From NCBI RefSeq assembly GCF_023218175.1, contig NZ_JALPTH010000036.1:1-60975 (forward strand): DNA of 60,975 nucleotides, in the 5' to 3' direction. Source of the DNA: Streptomyces lichenis (lineage in GTDB: Bacteria > Actinomycetota > Actinomycetes > Streptomycetales > Streptomycetaceae). The notes below the pieces were generated by a model. It did not search any database and was not told where the DNA came from. It worked only from the letters and a program-made list of their open reading frames with translations. How positions within the stretch are numbered: position 1 is the stretch's first letter; the number at the start of each line of letters is the position of its first letter. A program made the position numbers and the translations under genes. This document shows, one piece after another, positions 46,301 through 53,767 of the stretch.

Positions 46301-47035
46301 ATGACCAGCAGCCCCGCCACCGGCCCCACCGCCGGCTCCGTCAGCGGCCCGCGTGTGCCCTGGGTCGTCGGCGTGTCCGGGGCCTCGGGGACCCCGTACG
46401 CCGCCGCCGTGCTGCGGGGGCTGCTCGCGGCCGGGGAGAGCGTGGACCTGGTGGTGTCCCGGGCCTCCCGGCTGACCCTGCTGGACGAGACCCGGATCGC
46501 CTTCCGCGACGCCCACTGGCAGGACGACCTGCGGGAGTGGCTGGCGCGCGGGGCGGACGGCAAGCCGGGCACCTTCGACGTGGACGTGGACGCGGTACGG
46601 CACTGGGCGGCGGGCGACCTCGCGGCCGGGCCGTCCTCCGGCTCGTACCCGGTCAAGGGGATGCTGGTGGTGCCGGCCTCCACCGCCTGTGTGGCGGGCG
46701 TGGCGCTCGGCCTCTCCAAGGACCTGCTCCAGCGGGCCGCCAGCGTGACCCTCAAGGAGCGCCGCCCGCTGGTGATGGCGGTGCGGGAGACCCCGCTGAA
46801 CGGCCAGACGCTCCGGCACCTGGTGGCGCTGGACGAGGCGGGCGCCGTGGTGCTGCCGGCCTCCCCGGCGTTCTACGCGGGCGCCACCCACATCCAGGAC
46901 CTGGTGGACTTCGTGGCCGGCCGGGTGCTGGACGCGGCGGGCGTGGAACACGGGCTGTACCGGCGCTGGAAGGGGGAGCTGGGCGGCGGCTCGGCCCGGG
47001 AGCCGGAGTCGGGGCCGGGGGAGTCCCGCGGCTGA
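46301..47035 (+). CDS. ubiX: UbiX-family flavin prenyltransferase
   Basis: A 244-residue flavoprotein that prenylates FMN to make the cofactor of UbiD-type decarboxylases. The FMN-binding start is WVVGVSGASGTPYAAAVLRG near residues 19-38. The active-site segment is GMLVVPASTACVAGVALGLS near 122, then KERRPLVMAVRETPLNG near 150 with the conserved Glu/Arg. VVLPASPAFYAG near 182 completes the fold. It is the natural partner of the nearby ubiD-like gene (mqnM in the menaquinone naming). The ATG at 46301 is 7 nt after a -10 box. Confidence 0.92.
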   Translation: MTSSPATGPTAGSVSGPRVPWVVGVSGASGTPYAAAVLRGLLAAGESVDLVVSRASRLTLLDETRIAFRDAHWQDDLREWLARGADGKPGTFDVDVDAVRHWAAGDLAAGPSSGSYPVKGMLVVPASTACVAGVALGLSKDLLQRAASVTLKERRPLVMAVRETPLNGQTLRHLVALDEAGAVVLPASPAFYAGATHIQDLVDFVAGRVLDAAGVEHGLYRRWKGELGGGSAREPESGPGESRG

Positions 47036-47176
47036 CGCCTCCGCACCCCGTACGGGACTGCTTCGGTGCCTCCGTCACGCCCGCGGGGCCGGGCGCGCAC
47101 CGCGCGTGATCGCCGGGTCGCCTTTCTTTCTACACTTGTCCTGCCGGATCGATGAACAATGGAAGGCTTCACGTCT

Positions 47177-47632
47177 ATGGACGCCGTGGATAGGCAGCTC
47201 ATCCAGGCCCTTCGGGAGAACGGTCGCGCCTCGTACGCCGAGCTCGGCCGGCTCGTCGGGCTCTCCGGGCCCTCCGTCACCGACCGGATCAACCGCCTGG
47301 AGGCCGCGGGGGTCATCACCGGCTACCGGGCCACCGTGGATTCCGCCTCGCTCGGCCTCGGCGTCACCGCGCTGATCGGCATCTCGCTCTCCGACGCCGC
47401 CGACCACGAGGACGTGGCGCGCCGGCTGAAGGACCTGGCCGAGATCGAGGACTGCTGGTTCATCGCCGGCGACGACTCGTACATGCTCAAGGTGCGGGCC
47501 AGCGACGTGGACGGGCTGGAGAAGACCATCCGCCGGCTCTCCGGCACCCGGGGCGTCTCCCGTACCCGTACCACCATCGTGCTCTCCACCAAGTGGGAGA
47601 ACCGGGTCGGGGAGCTGCCCGAGGAGGAGTGA
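47177..47632 (+). CDS. Lrp/AsnC-family transcriptional regulator
   Basis: A 151-residue regulator. Residues ~1-55 are the HTH (DAVDRQLIQALRENGRASYA, then LGRLVGLSGPSVTDRINRLE). Residues ~65-145 are the RAM/ligand domain (GVTALIGISLSD, EDCWFIAGDDSYMLKVRASD). It should form octamers and respond to an amino acid or other small ligand. I chose the ATG at 47177, 10 nt after GGAAGG; an upstream ATG at 47159 would place that Shine-Dalgarno inside the gene. It lies between ubiX and mqnE, so control of menaquinone genes is conceivable but unproven. Confidence 0.88.
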   Translation: MDAVDRQLIQALRENGRASYAELGRLVGLSGPSVTDRINRLEAAGVITGYRATVDSASLGLGVTALIGISLSDAADHEDVARRLKDLAEIEDCWFIAGDDSYMLKVRASDVDGLEKTIRRLSGTRGVSRTRTTIVLSTKWENRVGELPEEE

Positions 47633-47670
47633 CCCCCGGGGAGTACCGTGGGGACGGCCCGATCAGGACA

Positions 47671-47710
47671 GACGCGGGTGGACGCGGGCAGACGCAGGTA
47701 GACGCGGCAG
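47671..47710. repeat. four 10-bp tandem repeats before mqnE
   Basis: Four head-to-tail units of consensus GACGCGGGNR occupy 47671-47710, ending about 30 nt before the mqnE start. They lie in its probable leader. Function unknown. Confidence 0.8.
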
Positions 47711-47740
47711 ACACGACACACGTAGGAGAGGCGGCCGGAT

Positions 47741-48904
47741 ATGGACGCGGGGCTCAAGCGCGAGCTGGAGGAGAAGGTCCGGTCCGGGGAGCGGCTGACC
47801 CGCGAGGACGGCATCGCCCTCTACGAGTCCGACGACCTGGCCTGGCTGGGCGGCCTCGCCCACGAGGTGCGCACCCGCAAGAACGGTGACGTGGTGCACT
47901 TCAACGTCAACCGCCACCTCAACATGACCAACGTGTGCACCGCGTCCTGCGCGTACTGCTCCTTCCAGCGCAAGCCGGGCGAGAAGGACGCGTACACCAT
48001 GCGCATCGAGGAGGCCGTCCGCCTCGCCAAGGCGATGGAGAACGAGAACCTCACCGAGCTGCACATCGTCAACGGGCTGCACCCCAACCTCCCCTGGCGC
48101 TACTACCCGCGCTCGCTCAGCGCCCTCAAGGAGGCGCTGCCGAACGTCTCGCTGAAGGCCTTCACCGCCACCGAGATCCACCACTTCGAGACCATCTCCG
48201 GCATGTCCGCCTCGGACATCCTGGACGAGCTGATCGAGGCCGGCCTGGAGTCGCTGACCGGCGGCGGCGCGGAGATCTTCGACTGGGAGGTCCGCCAGCA
48301 CATCGTGGACCACCGCACCCACTGGGAGGACTGGTCCCGCATCCACCGCCTGGCGCACGAGAAGGGCCTGAAGACCCCGTCCACCATGCTGTACGGGCAC
48401 ATCGAGGAGCCCCGGCACCGGGTGGACCATGTGCTGCGGCTGCGCGAGCTCCAGGACGAGACGGGCGGCTTCCAGGTCTTCATCCCGCTGCGCTACCAGC
48501 ACGACTTCGTGGACATGCAGGACGGCAAGGTCCGCAACAAGCTCCAGGCGCGGACGACCATGGCGACCGGGGCGGAGGCGCTGAAGACCTTCGCCGTCTC
48601 CCGGCTGCTCTTCGACAACGTCCCGCATGTGAAGGTCTTCTGGGTCATGCACGGGGTGCAGACCGCGCAGCTCGCGCTCCAGCACGGCGCCGACGACATG
48701 GACGGCTCGGTGGTCGAGTACAAGATCACCCATGACGCCGACAACTACGGCACCCCGAACAAGCTGACCCGCGACGACCTGCTGGACCTCATCCGGGACG
48801 CCGGTTTCCGCCCGGTCGAGCGGAACACCCGCTACGAGATCATCCGCGAGTACCCGGGCCCGGACGCCGACCGCCGCGAGTCCCCGCAGCCGATGCGGGT
48901 CTGA
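47741..48904 (+). CDS. mqnE: MqnE, aminofutalosine synthase (radical SAM)
   Basis: A 387-residue radical-SAM enzyme that joins the adenosyl group of SAM to the enolpyruvyl benzoate made by MqnA, giving aminofutalosine. The 4Fe-4S motif is CTASCAYCSF, CX3CX2C with C66, C70 and C73. Further family segments are ELHIVNGLHPNLPWRYYP near 105, GGGAEIFDWEVRQ near 170 and KTPSTMLYGHIEEPRHRVDH near 205. The ATG at 47741 follows GGAGAGG. mqnA is 12 kb away in this window; mqnB and mqnC are not present. The related MqnC has a similar motif, but length and sequence fit MqnE. Confidence 0.93.
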   Translation: MDAGLKRELEEKVRSGERLTREDGIALYESDDLAWLGGLAHEVRTRKNGDVVHFNVNRHLNMTNVCTASCAYCSFQRKPGEKDAYTMRIEEAVRLAKAMENENLTELHIVNGLHPNLPWRYYPRSLSALKEALPNVSLKAFTATEIHHFETISGMSASDILDELIEAGLESLTGGGAEIFDWEVRQHIVDHRTHWEDWSRIHRLAHEKGLKTPSTMLYGHIEEPRHRVDHVLRLRELQDETGGFQVFIPLRYQHDFVDMQDGKVRNKLQARTTMATGAEALKTFAVSRLLFDNVPHVKVFWVMHGVQTAQLALQHGADDMDGSVVEYKITHDADNYGTPNKLTRDDLLDLIRDAGFRPVERNTRYEIIREYPGPDADRRESPQPMRV

Positions 48905-48982
48905 AGCCGCCGGGGGGCGGGTCCGCGGCCCCGGTCACGGTCGGGGTCCGGCCACGGGCCCGGTCGGGTCGACGGGCCCGGT

Positions 48983-48988
48983 TAGGGT
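48983..48988 (+). promoter_or_regulatory. -10 box of the GNAT gene, leaderless
   Basis: TAGGGT ends 6 nt before the ATG at 48995, with no ribosome binding site between. Confidence 0.45.
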
Positions 48989-48994
48989 CGGGGC

Positions 48995-49519
48995 ATGCCG
49001 CTCACCTTCCAGTTGGACCCGCCGGTGGACGGCGCGCTGCGCGACGGAGTGCTCGCCCTGTGGGCGGACGTCACCAACGCGGGCGGCGCCGTCGGTTTCG
49101 TCCCGCCCGTCACTCCCGAGGACATCCGCCCCGAGTGGGTGCGCCACCTCACCGCGCTCTCCGAGGGCCGCGACCGGCTGCTGGTCGGCCGGGACGAGCA
49201 CGGCGCGGTGGCCGCGACCGCCTTCATCGCCTTCAACACCCACCGGCTGATGCGCCACTGGGTCTGGCTCCACACCGTGATGGTCCACCCCGCCCACCAG
49301 GGCAAGGGGTACGGGCGGGAGCTGATGGCGGCGGCCGAGAAGGCGGTACGCGGCTTCGACTCCATCGAGGCGATCCGGCTCGGCTGCCGGGGCGGCCTCG
49401 GCCTCGAACGGTTCTACGCCGCCTGCGGCTACCGCGAGGTCGGCCGGGTGCCCGGCGCCATCCGGGTCGCCGACGGCGACGACCGCGACGACATCCTGAT
49501 GCTGCTGCCCCTGGGCTGA
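48995..49519 (+). CDS. GNAT-family N-acetyltransferase
   Basis: A 174-residue acetyltransferase of the GNAT fold. The acetyl-CoA pyrophosphate loop is VHPAHQGKGYGRELMAAAEK near residue 98-117 (Q/RxxGxG/A as QGKGYG). The late strand and helix are RLGCRGGLGLERFYAACGYR near 128-147. The substrate cannot be deduced. The start is supported by the -10 box 6 nt upstream. It stands after mqnE on the same strand but probably has its own transcript. Confidence 0.87.
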   Translation: MPLTFQLDPPVDGALRDGVLALWADVTNAGGAVGFVPPVTPEDIRPEWVRHLTALSEGRDRLLVGRDEHGAVAATAFIAFNTHRLMRHWVWLHTVMVHPAHQGKGYGRELMAAAEKAVRGFDSIEAIRLGCRGGLGLERFYAACGYREVGRVPGAIRVADGDDRDDILMLLPLG

Positions 49520-49608
49520 CCGAAGTGTTCCAAAGCGGACGTGCTTCACTGGACGGGCGGTACCCCGCACCGCCATGAGAAGGAACACCGGAAGGAAGAG
49601 GCCCAGCC

Positions 49609-49929
49609 GTGCCCGCTGCCGATGCCGCTGCCGCTGCCGAAACCAGGAAGAGCGCCACTCTCCGCTACACCCTGATGCGCTTCGGCGTGTTCGCCGGCTG
49701 CTTCCTCGCCGTCTGGGGCCTGGTCTACGCCGGTGTGCTCCCGCGCGGCCTCGGCGACTCCAACCTGCTGTGGGTGCTGCTGCTCTCGCTGGTGGTCTCC
49801 GCCCCGCTCTCCTTCGTCCTGCTGCGCAAGCAGCGCGACGCCATGTCCCAGCGGATCGTCGAGCAGGTCGACACCGCCAAGGCGCGCCTGGAGGCCAACC
49901 GCAGCCGCGAGGACAGCGTCACCTCCTGA
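49609..49929 (+). CDS. DUF4229 small membrane protein
   Basis: A 106-residue protein with two transmembrane helices, YTLMRFGVFAGCFLAVWGLV at about 20-39 and LLWVLLLSLVVSAPLSFVLL at about 53-72. A charged cytoplasmic helix follows (RKQRDAMSQRIVEQVDTAKA), in the DUF4229 pattern. The GTG at 49609 is 8 nt after GGAAGGAAGAGG, a strong ribosome binding site. It ends before a clear hairpin. Function unknown. In actinobacteria it often lies near menaquinone genes, which fits here. Confidence 0.83.
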   Translation: MPAADAAAAAETRKSATLRYTLMRFGVFAGCFLAVWGLVYAGVLPRGLGDSNLLWVLLLSLVVSAPLSFVLLRKQRDAMSQRIVEQVDTAKARLEANRSREDSVTS

Positions 49930-49979
49930 CCTGCCGCCGAGGTCGTGACCTCTGTCACGCCCGGCCGATGTCCACCCCG

Positions 49980-50015
49980 CACCCCAGCGCAGAAGCTCCG
50001 CTTTTGCCTGGGGTG
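49980..50015 (+). terminator. hairpin terminator after the DUF4229 gene
   Basis: CACCCCAG-c-GCAGAAGC pairs with GCTTTTGC-CTGGGGTG around a TCC loop, a 16-bp stem with one bulge and one G-U pair. It begins 51 nt after the stop. Confidence 0.7.
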
Positions 50016-50063
50016 TTGGTGTTCCTCCGCCCTTTCGGCCTTCGTTCCTACCCCAAAGAAGTC

Positions 50064-50095
50064 CTTTGAGCTTCTCAAAGTACGGGTGTTACCGT
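50064..50095 (+). promoter_or_regulatory. leader-peptide promoter with overlapping 17-bp inverted repeat
   Basis: CTTTGAG-ctt-CTCAAAG at 50064-50080 is a perfect 7-bp inverted repeat with a 3-nt centre. TTGAGC (50066-50071), an 18-nt spacer and TACCGT (50090-50095) form a plausible promoter whose -35 is inside the repeat. TACCGT ends 6 nt before the leader-peptide ATG. A repressor bound here would block transcription of the leader and transporter. Confidence 0.6.
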
Positions 50096-50101
50096 GAGGG
50101 C

Positions 50102-50215
50102 ATGACGACCGCAGTGCGCCTCCGCGAAGACGCCGCGAGCACCCCGCTCGTGGCGCGCCTGCACGTCGATCTCTGCCGCTGTATGTCCGCGGTCTGTTGC
50201 CGCGCCTCCATCTGA
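50102..50215 (+). CDS. Cys-rich leader peptide (putative attenuator peptide)
   Basis: A 37-residue peptide from ATG 50102 to TGA 50213-50215. Its second half reads ARLHVDLCRCMSAVCCRAS, with four cysteines (C25, C27, C32, C33). The R-x-HVDLCR-x-x-x-A-x-C pattern is that of the short actinobacterial putative leader peptides found before sulfur and cysteine-related genes, where ribosome stalling at Cys codons can control the gene downstream. There is no Shine-Dalgarno; the -10 box ends 6 nt before the ATG, so the mRNA is probably leaderless. The symporter gene starts 99 nt after its stop. The gene is too short for usual ORF callers. Confidence 0.8.
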   Translation: MTTAVRLREDAASTPLVARLHVDLCRCMSAVCCRASI

Positions 50216-50314
50216 ACCGGCATCGCAGCGGCGCCACCCCCTCATCCACCCTCATCGCGAGAGCGCCGCACCCCTCCCCGTATTTCCCCGATACGCAGCA
50301 CTGGAGTGTGTCCG
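50216..50314 (+). promoter_or_regulatory. leader region between Cys peptide and symporter
   Basis: GCGGCGC at 50228-50234 can pair with GCGCCGC at 50263-50269, a 7-bp stem with a 28-nt loop. It lies between the leader-peptide stop and the transporter start and could act in attenuation. GGAG at 50303-50306 is the transporter ribosome binding site. Confidence 0.35.
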
Positions 50315-51688
50315 TTGTCCGCGTCCGCGAGCTCCGCCTCCGTGAGCCCCGAGCCCACCGCGACCCCCGCGCCGGCCCCCAGGCGCCGGCTGCCCAAGGT
50401 CCCGTTCTGGGCCCAGATCGTCGCCGGCCTCGTCCTCGGCGTCCTGCTCGGCTGGATCACCCGCAGCTACGAGGTGTCCTGGCTCTACACCACCCTCGAC
50501 CAGGTGGGCTCGATCTTCGTCCAGCTGCTGAAGCTGGCCGTCGCCCCGCTCGTCTTCTTCGCGATCCTGGTGTCCATCACCAACCTCCGCAAGGTCAACA
50601 ACGCGGCCCGGCTGGCCTCCCGCACCCTGCTCTGGTTCATGATCACCTCACTGGTCGCGGTCGCCATCGGCCTCGCGATCGGCCTGCTCACCAACCCCGG
50701 TGCCGGCACCGGCCTCACCCCGGCCGACGGCAAGAAGCCCGAGAACGCCGGCTCCTGGCTGGACTTCCTCACCGGGATCATCCCCACCGACGTCATCACG
50801 CCGTTCACCGAGCTGAACGTCCTGCAGATCGTCTTCATGGCCGCCGTCGCCGGTATCGCCGCGCTGAAGCTCGGGGAGAAGGCACAGCCCATCCTCACCT
50901 TCAGCGAGTCCGTGCTGGCGCTGCTGCAGAAGGCCCTGTGGTGGGTCATCCGACTCGCCCCGATCGGCACCGTCGGCCTCATCGGCTACGCCATCGCCGA
51001 CTACGGCTGGAACCTGATCGGCAAGTACGCCACCTTCACCGCCGACGTCTACATCGGCTGCGCGCTGGTCCTCTTCGGCGTCTACCCGCTGCTGCTGGCC
51101 ACCGTCGCCAAGGTCAACCCGATCCAGTTCTTCCGCGGTGCCTGGCCCGCCATCCAGCTGGCCTTCGTCTCCCGCTCCTCGGTCGGCACCATGCCGGTCA
51201 CCCAGCGGGTCACCGAGCGCCTCGGCGTGCCCAAGGAGTACACCTCCTTCGCCGTCCCGTTCGGCGCCACCACCAAGATGGACGGCTGCGCCGCGATCTA
51301 CCCGGCGCTGGCCGCGATCTTCATCGCGCAGATCTTCGACGTGCAGCTGGGCATCAGCGACTACCTGCTGATCGCCTTCGTCTCGGTCGTCGGCTCCGCC
51401 GCCACCGCGGGCCTCACCGGCGCGACGGTCATGCTGACGCTGACCCTGTCCACGCTGGGCCTGCCGCTGGAGGGCGTCGGCCTGCTGCTGGCGATCGACC
51501 CGATCCTGGACATGATCCGCACCGCCACCAACGTGGCCGGGCAGGCGCTGGTCCCGGTGATCGTCGCCGCCCGCGAGAACATCCTCGACCGCGAGGCCTA
51601 CGACAGCGCCACGTCCTCCCCGGTGGACGAGCGCGAGCCCGAGTCCGAGGACAGCCGTCCGGGCGCGGCGGTGCCGGCCGCGGCGTAG
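50315..51688 (+). CDS. dicarboxylate/amino acid:cation symporter (DAACS family)
   Basis: A 457-residue secondary transporter of the glutamate transporter fold. Hallmarks are the serine-rich hairpin FVSRSSVGTMPVTQRVTERL near residue 283, the unwound TM7 motif FGATTKMDGCAAIYP near 312, and the TM8 motif IDPILDMIRTATNVAGQAL near 393. These differ from the glutamate-type signatures (for example DMIRTATNVAG in place of DRFRTMVNVxGD). Bacillus TcyP, a cystine importer, belongs to this family, and the Cys-rich leader peptide upstream makes cystine or another sulfur amino acid the best guess. The start is a TTG at 50315, 8 nt after GGAG; the GTG at 50306 overlaps that site. Confidence 0.85.
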   Translation: MSASASSASVSPEPTATPAPAPRRRLPKVPFWAQIVAGLVLGVLLGWITRSYEVSWLYTTLDQVGSIFVQLLKLAVAPLVFFAILVSITNLRKVNNAARLASRTLLWFMITSLVAVAIGLAIGLLTNPGAGTGLTPADGKKPENAGSWLDFLTGIIPTDVITPFTELNVLQIVFMAAVAGIAALKLGEKAQPILTFSESVLALLQKALWWVIRLAPIGTVGLIGYAIADYGWNLIGKYATFTADVYIGCALVLFGVYPLLLATVAKVNPIQFFRGAWPAIQLAFVSRSSVGTMPVTQRVTERLGVPKEYTSFAVPFGATTKMDGCAAIYPALAAIFIAQIFDVQLGISDYLLIAFVSVVGSAATAGLTGATVMLTLTLSTLGLPLEGVGLLLAIDPILDMIRTATNVAGQALVPVIVAARENILDREAYDSATSSPVDEREPESEDSRPGAAVPAAA

Positions 51689-51735
51689 CGCGCGTGCCGC
51701 GCGTTCGGCACGTTCTCCTTGTGTGACCGACCCTG

Positions 51736-51774
51736 ACAGGCGCCCCTGCCGCTCTTCGCGGCGGGGGCGCCTGT
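51736..51774 (+). terminator. strong hairpin terminator after the symporter gene
   Basis: A 17-bp stem (51736-51752 with 51758-51774) with one G-U pair closes the loop TCTTC. It begins 47 nt after the stop. Confidence 0.85.
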
Positions 51775-51779
51775 TCGCA

Positions 51780-51825
51780 TACCGGTGCGATCGGTTGCCG
51801 CGACCCGTACGCTTACCGGTCGGTA
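51780..51825 (+). promoter_or_regulatory. TetR gene promoter with candidate auto-operator
   Basis: TACGCT at 51808-51813 is a -10-like box. Directly after it, TACCG-GT-CGGTA at 51814-51825 is a palindrome with 5-bp arms of the ACCGGTCGGT type often bound by TetR regulators. A related ACCGGT-gcg-ATCGGT lies at 51781-51795. The regulator gene starts 77 nt downstream. Confidence 0.55.
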
Positions 51826-51901
51826 CGGGCGGCGGAAGTGCGGGTGCGCGGCCGTGGGGCCGCGGAGACGCGGGGACGCGGGGCGGGAAGGACGGGCTGG
51901 C

Positions 51902-52591
51902 GTGGGCGAGAGTAATGGGGACGGCGGTGTCGGCGGGGGTGTGCCGGGGGTCCGGGGCAAGCGGATGCCGCGGGCGGTGCGCGAGCGGCAGATGATGGAC
52001 GCGGCGGTGCGCACCTTCGGGCAGCGGGGCTACCGGGCCGCCTCCATGGACGAGATCGCCGAACTCGCGGGAGTCTCGAAGCCGTTGGTGTATCTGTACC
52101 TCAACTCCAAGGAGGAGCTGTTCACCGCCTGCATCCGGCGGGAGGCGGCCGCGCTGGTCGCGGCGGTACGGGCCGGGGTGGACGGTGCCGAAGGGGAGCC
52201 GTGCCTCTCGGCTGACGGGCAGCTCTGGGCGGGGCTCACCGCCTTCTTCACGCACACCGCCGAGCACCCGGACGGCTGGGCGGTCCTGCACCAGCAGGCC
52301 CGCACCCATGGGGAGCCCTTCGCCGCGGAGGTGGCGGCGATGCGGGACGAGCTGGTCGCCTTCGTCACCGGGCTGATCGGCGTCGCCGCGCGCGATGCCC
52401 GCCAGGACCCCGCCTTCACCGACCGCGACCTCTCCGGGCTGGCCCACGCCCTGGTCGGCGCGGCGGAGTCGCTGGCCGACTGGGCGAACCAGAATCCGGG
52501 GGTCACGGCGAAGGAGGCGGCGGGGATGCTGATGAACTTCGCCTGGACGGGGCTGGGCGGGTTGATGGAGGGGCGTCGGTGGTCGCGCTGA
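51902..52591 (+). CDS. TetR/AcrR-family transcriptional regulator
   Basis: A 229-residue repressor. After a Gly-rich N-terminus, the HTH domain spans ~23-70: RERQMMDAAVRTFGQRGYRA, then SMDEIAELAGVSKPLVYLYL and NSKEELFTACI. The C-terminal ligand domain (~80-215) contains HTAEHPDGWAVLHQQARTHG. The GTG at 51902 is 9 nt after GGAAGGA. A palindromic box lies at its own promoter. It is near a fatty-acid module (MaoC, FabG, thiolase, acyl-CoA ligase), so control of lipid metabolism is a reasonable inference. The palindrome in that module's promoter has a different sequence, which argues for caution. Confidence 0.87.
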   Translation: MGESNGDGGVGGGVPGVRGKRMPRAVRERQMMDAAVRTFGQRGYRAASMDEIAELAGVSKPLVYLYLNSKEELFTACIRREAAALVAAVRAGVDGAEGEPCLSADGQLWAGLTAFFTHTAEHPDGWAVLHQQARTHGEPFAAEVAAMRDELVAFVTGLIGVAARDARQDPAFTDRDLSGLAHALVGAAESLADWANQNPGVTAKEAAGMLMNFAWTGLGGLMEGRRWSR

Positions 52592-52942
52592 CGTGGGCGG
52601 CTGGCGCCGCCGGTGTTCGGCCGTAGGACCGGTGGGTTCGCTGCCGCGGTGGGCAGCTTGCGCCGCCGGTGTCCGGACCGCTGCCCGGTGGGTTCGCTGG
52701 CGCGGGTGGGTCTGTTGCGGTGGCGGTCCGGTGGCCGGATGCGGCTTCGGTGGTCGGGTCCGCGGTTCGGTGGGTGGGGGCGTGGGCACTCCGGGCTCAC
52801 GTGCTCGCGGCTCGCGCTGACCGTTCGACGGTCAGTCTCACCGCCTCATTACGCTCGGCCGCTGCGCGCGCGACCCTGCGTACCCCCACCCGACCGGTGG
52901 GCGGCTGACCCGTATCACCGTGGCTGATGGCCTCCGGGTCGT
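52592..52942. other. 351-bp GC-rich intergenic region with tandem duplication
   Basis: Between convergent tetR and maoC genes. It contains the 56-bp tandem duplication at 52593-52704 and more G-rich sequence to ~52795. A short hairpin CCCACC-cgacc-GGTGGG at 52885-52901 may end the maoC transcript. No gene recognised. Confidence 0.6.
52593..52704. repeat. 56-bp tandem duplication after the tetR gene
   Basis: 52593-52648 and 52649-52704 are two contiguous 56-bp copies with about ten differences. Both begin gtgggc and end with cggtgggttcgctg followed by GCG-type sequence. The copies start 2 nt after the tetR stop. A degraded third copy may follow. Confidence 0.8.
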
Positions 52943-53764
52943 CTACGGGATCGTCACCGTGCCCCGCAGGTGTGCCCGGCCGTCGGGTGCGCGGAGCTCG
53001 AAGGCCTGGTTGTCGGCGGCGTACACGGCCGTGGCGGGGAGGGGTACGGGGGCGGTGAAGGTCGCCTCCACCCGTACCGCGTCCGGTAGTTGCTGCTGGG
53101 AGAGGCAGCGGGCGAGGGTGTACATGCCGTGCGCGATGGGGCGGCGGAAGCCGAAGGGGCGGGCGGTCAGGGGGTGGAGGTGGATCGGGTTGCGGTCGCC
53201 CGAGACGGCGCCGTAGCGGCGGCCGAGGTCGGGTGGTAGCCGCCATTCGGCGAGGGCGGGGAGGGGAGCGGGGGCCGACCGGTCGGTGCGCTCCTGGTCC
53301 TGGTCGGGGGTGGGGTGGCGGGCCAGGTAGGCGCTGGTGGAGTCCCAGAGCAGGGTGCCGTCGGGGGAGTGGGCCTCGGTGGTGACGGTGGCTTCGGTGC
53401 CCCGGTGGTGGGGGGAGAGGCCCGTGACGTGGACGGTGAGGTCCAGGGGGGCGTCGGGGGTGAGGGGGTGGTGGCGGGTGAGGGTGATGCGGGTGTGGAC
53501 CAGGCCGAGCAGTGGGAGGGGGAAGGCGGGGGCGGCCATCAGGCGCATGGCGAGGGGGAAGCCCAGGAGGTGGGGGTAGGGGAGGGGGATCGTTTCGGCG
53601 GTGCCGTAGCCGCAGAGGTGGTTGTAGGTGTGGAGGCGGTGGGGGTCGGGGCGGACGGCCGGGCGGTGCAGCCGCGCCGTGTGGCTGAGGGCGGCGGGGG
53701 TCGGCGGGAGCCGCTTGAAGGGGGAGCGCAGGGCGCCGGTGGCCAGGGTGAGGGGGAGGCTCAT
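52943..53764 (-). CDS. MaoC-like (R)-hydratase/dehydratase
   Basis: A 273-residue double-hotdog dehydratase. The catalytic hydratase motif is YGAVSGDRNPIHLHPLTARP near residue 180 (D-x-N-P-x-H), followed by FGFRRPIAHGMYTLARCL. The N-terminal hotdog lacks the motif, as in HtdX-type enzymes. It should hydrate trans-2-enoyl thioesters to (R)-3-hydroxyacyl thioesters. It starts 3 nt after the FabG-like gene ends. The FabG-MaoC pair divergent from a thiolase matches mycobacterial fabG4-htdX-fadA2, which supports a lipid role. Confidence 0.87.
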   Translation of the reverse strand: MSLPLTLATGALRSPFKRLPPTPAALSHTARLHRPAVRPDPHRLHTYNHLCGYGTAETIPLPYPHLLGFPLAMRLMAAPAFPLPLLGLVHTRITLTRHHPLTPDAPLDLTVHVTGLSPHHRGTEATVTTEAHSPDGTLLWDSTSAYLARHPTPDQDQERTDRSAPAPLPALAEWRLPPDLGRRYGAVSGDRNPIHLHPLTARPFGFRRPIAHGMYTLARCLSQQQLPDAVRVEATFTAPVPLPATAVYAADNQAFELRAPDGRAHLRGTVTIP

Positions 53765-53767
53765 GGG

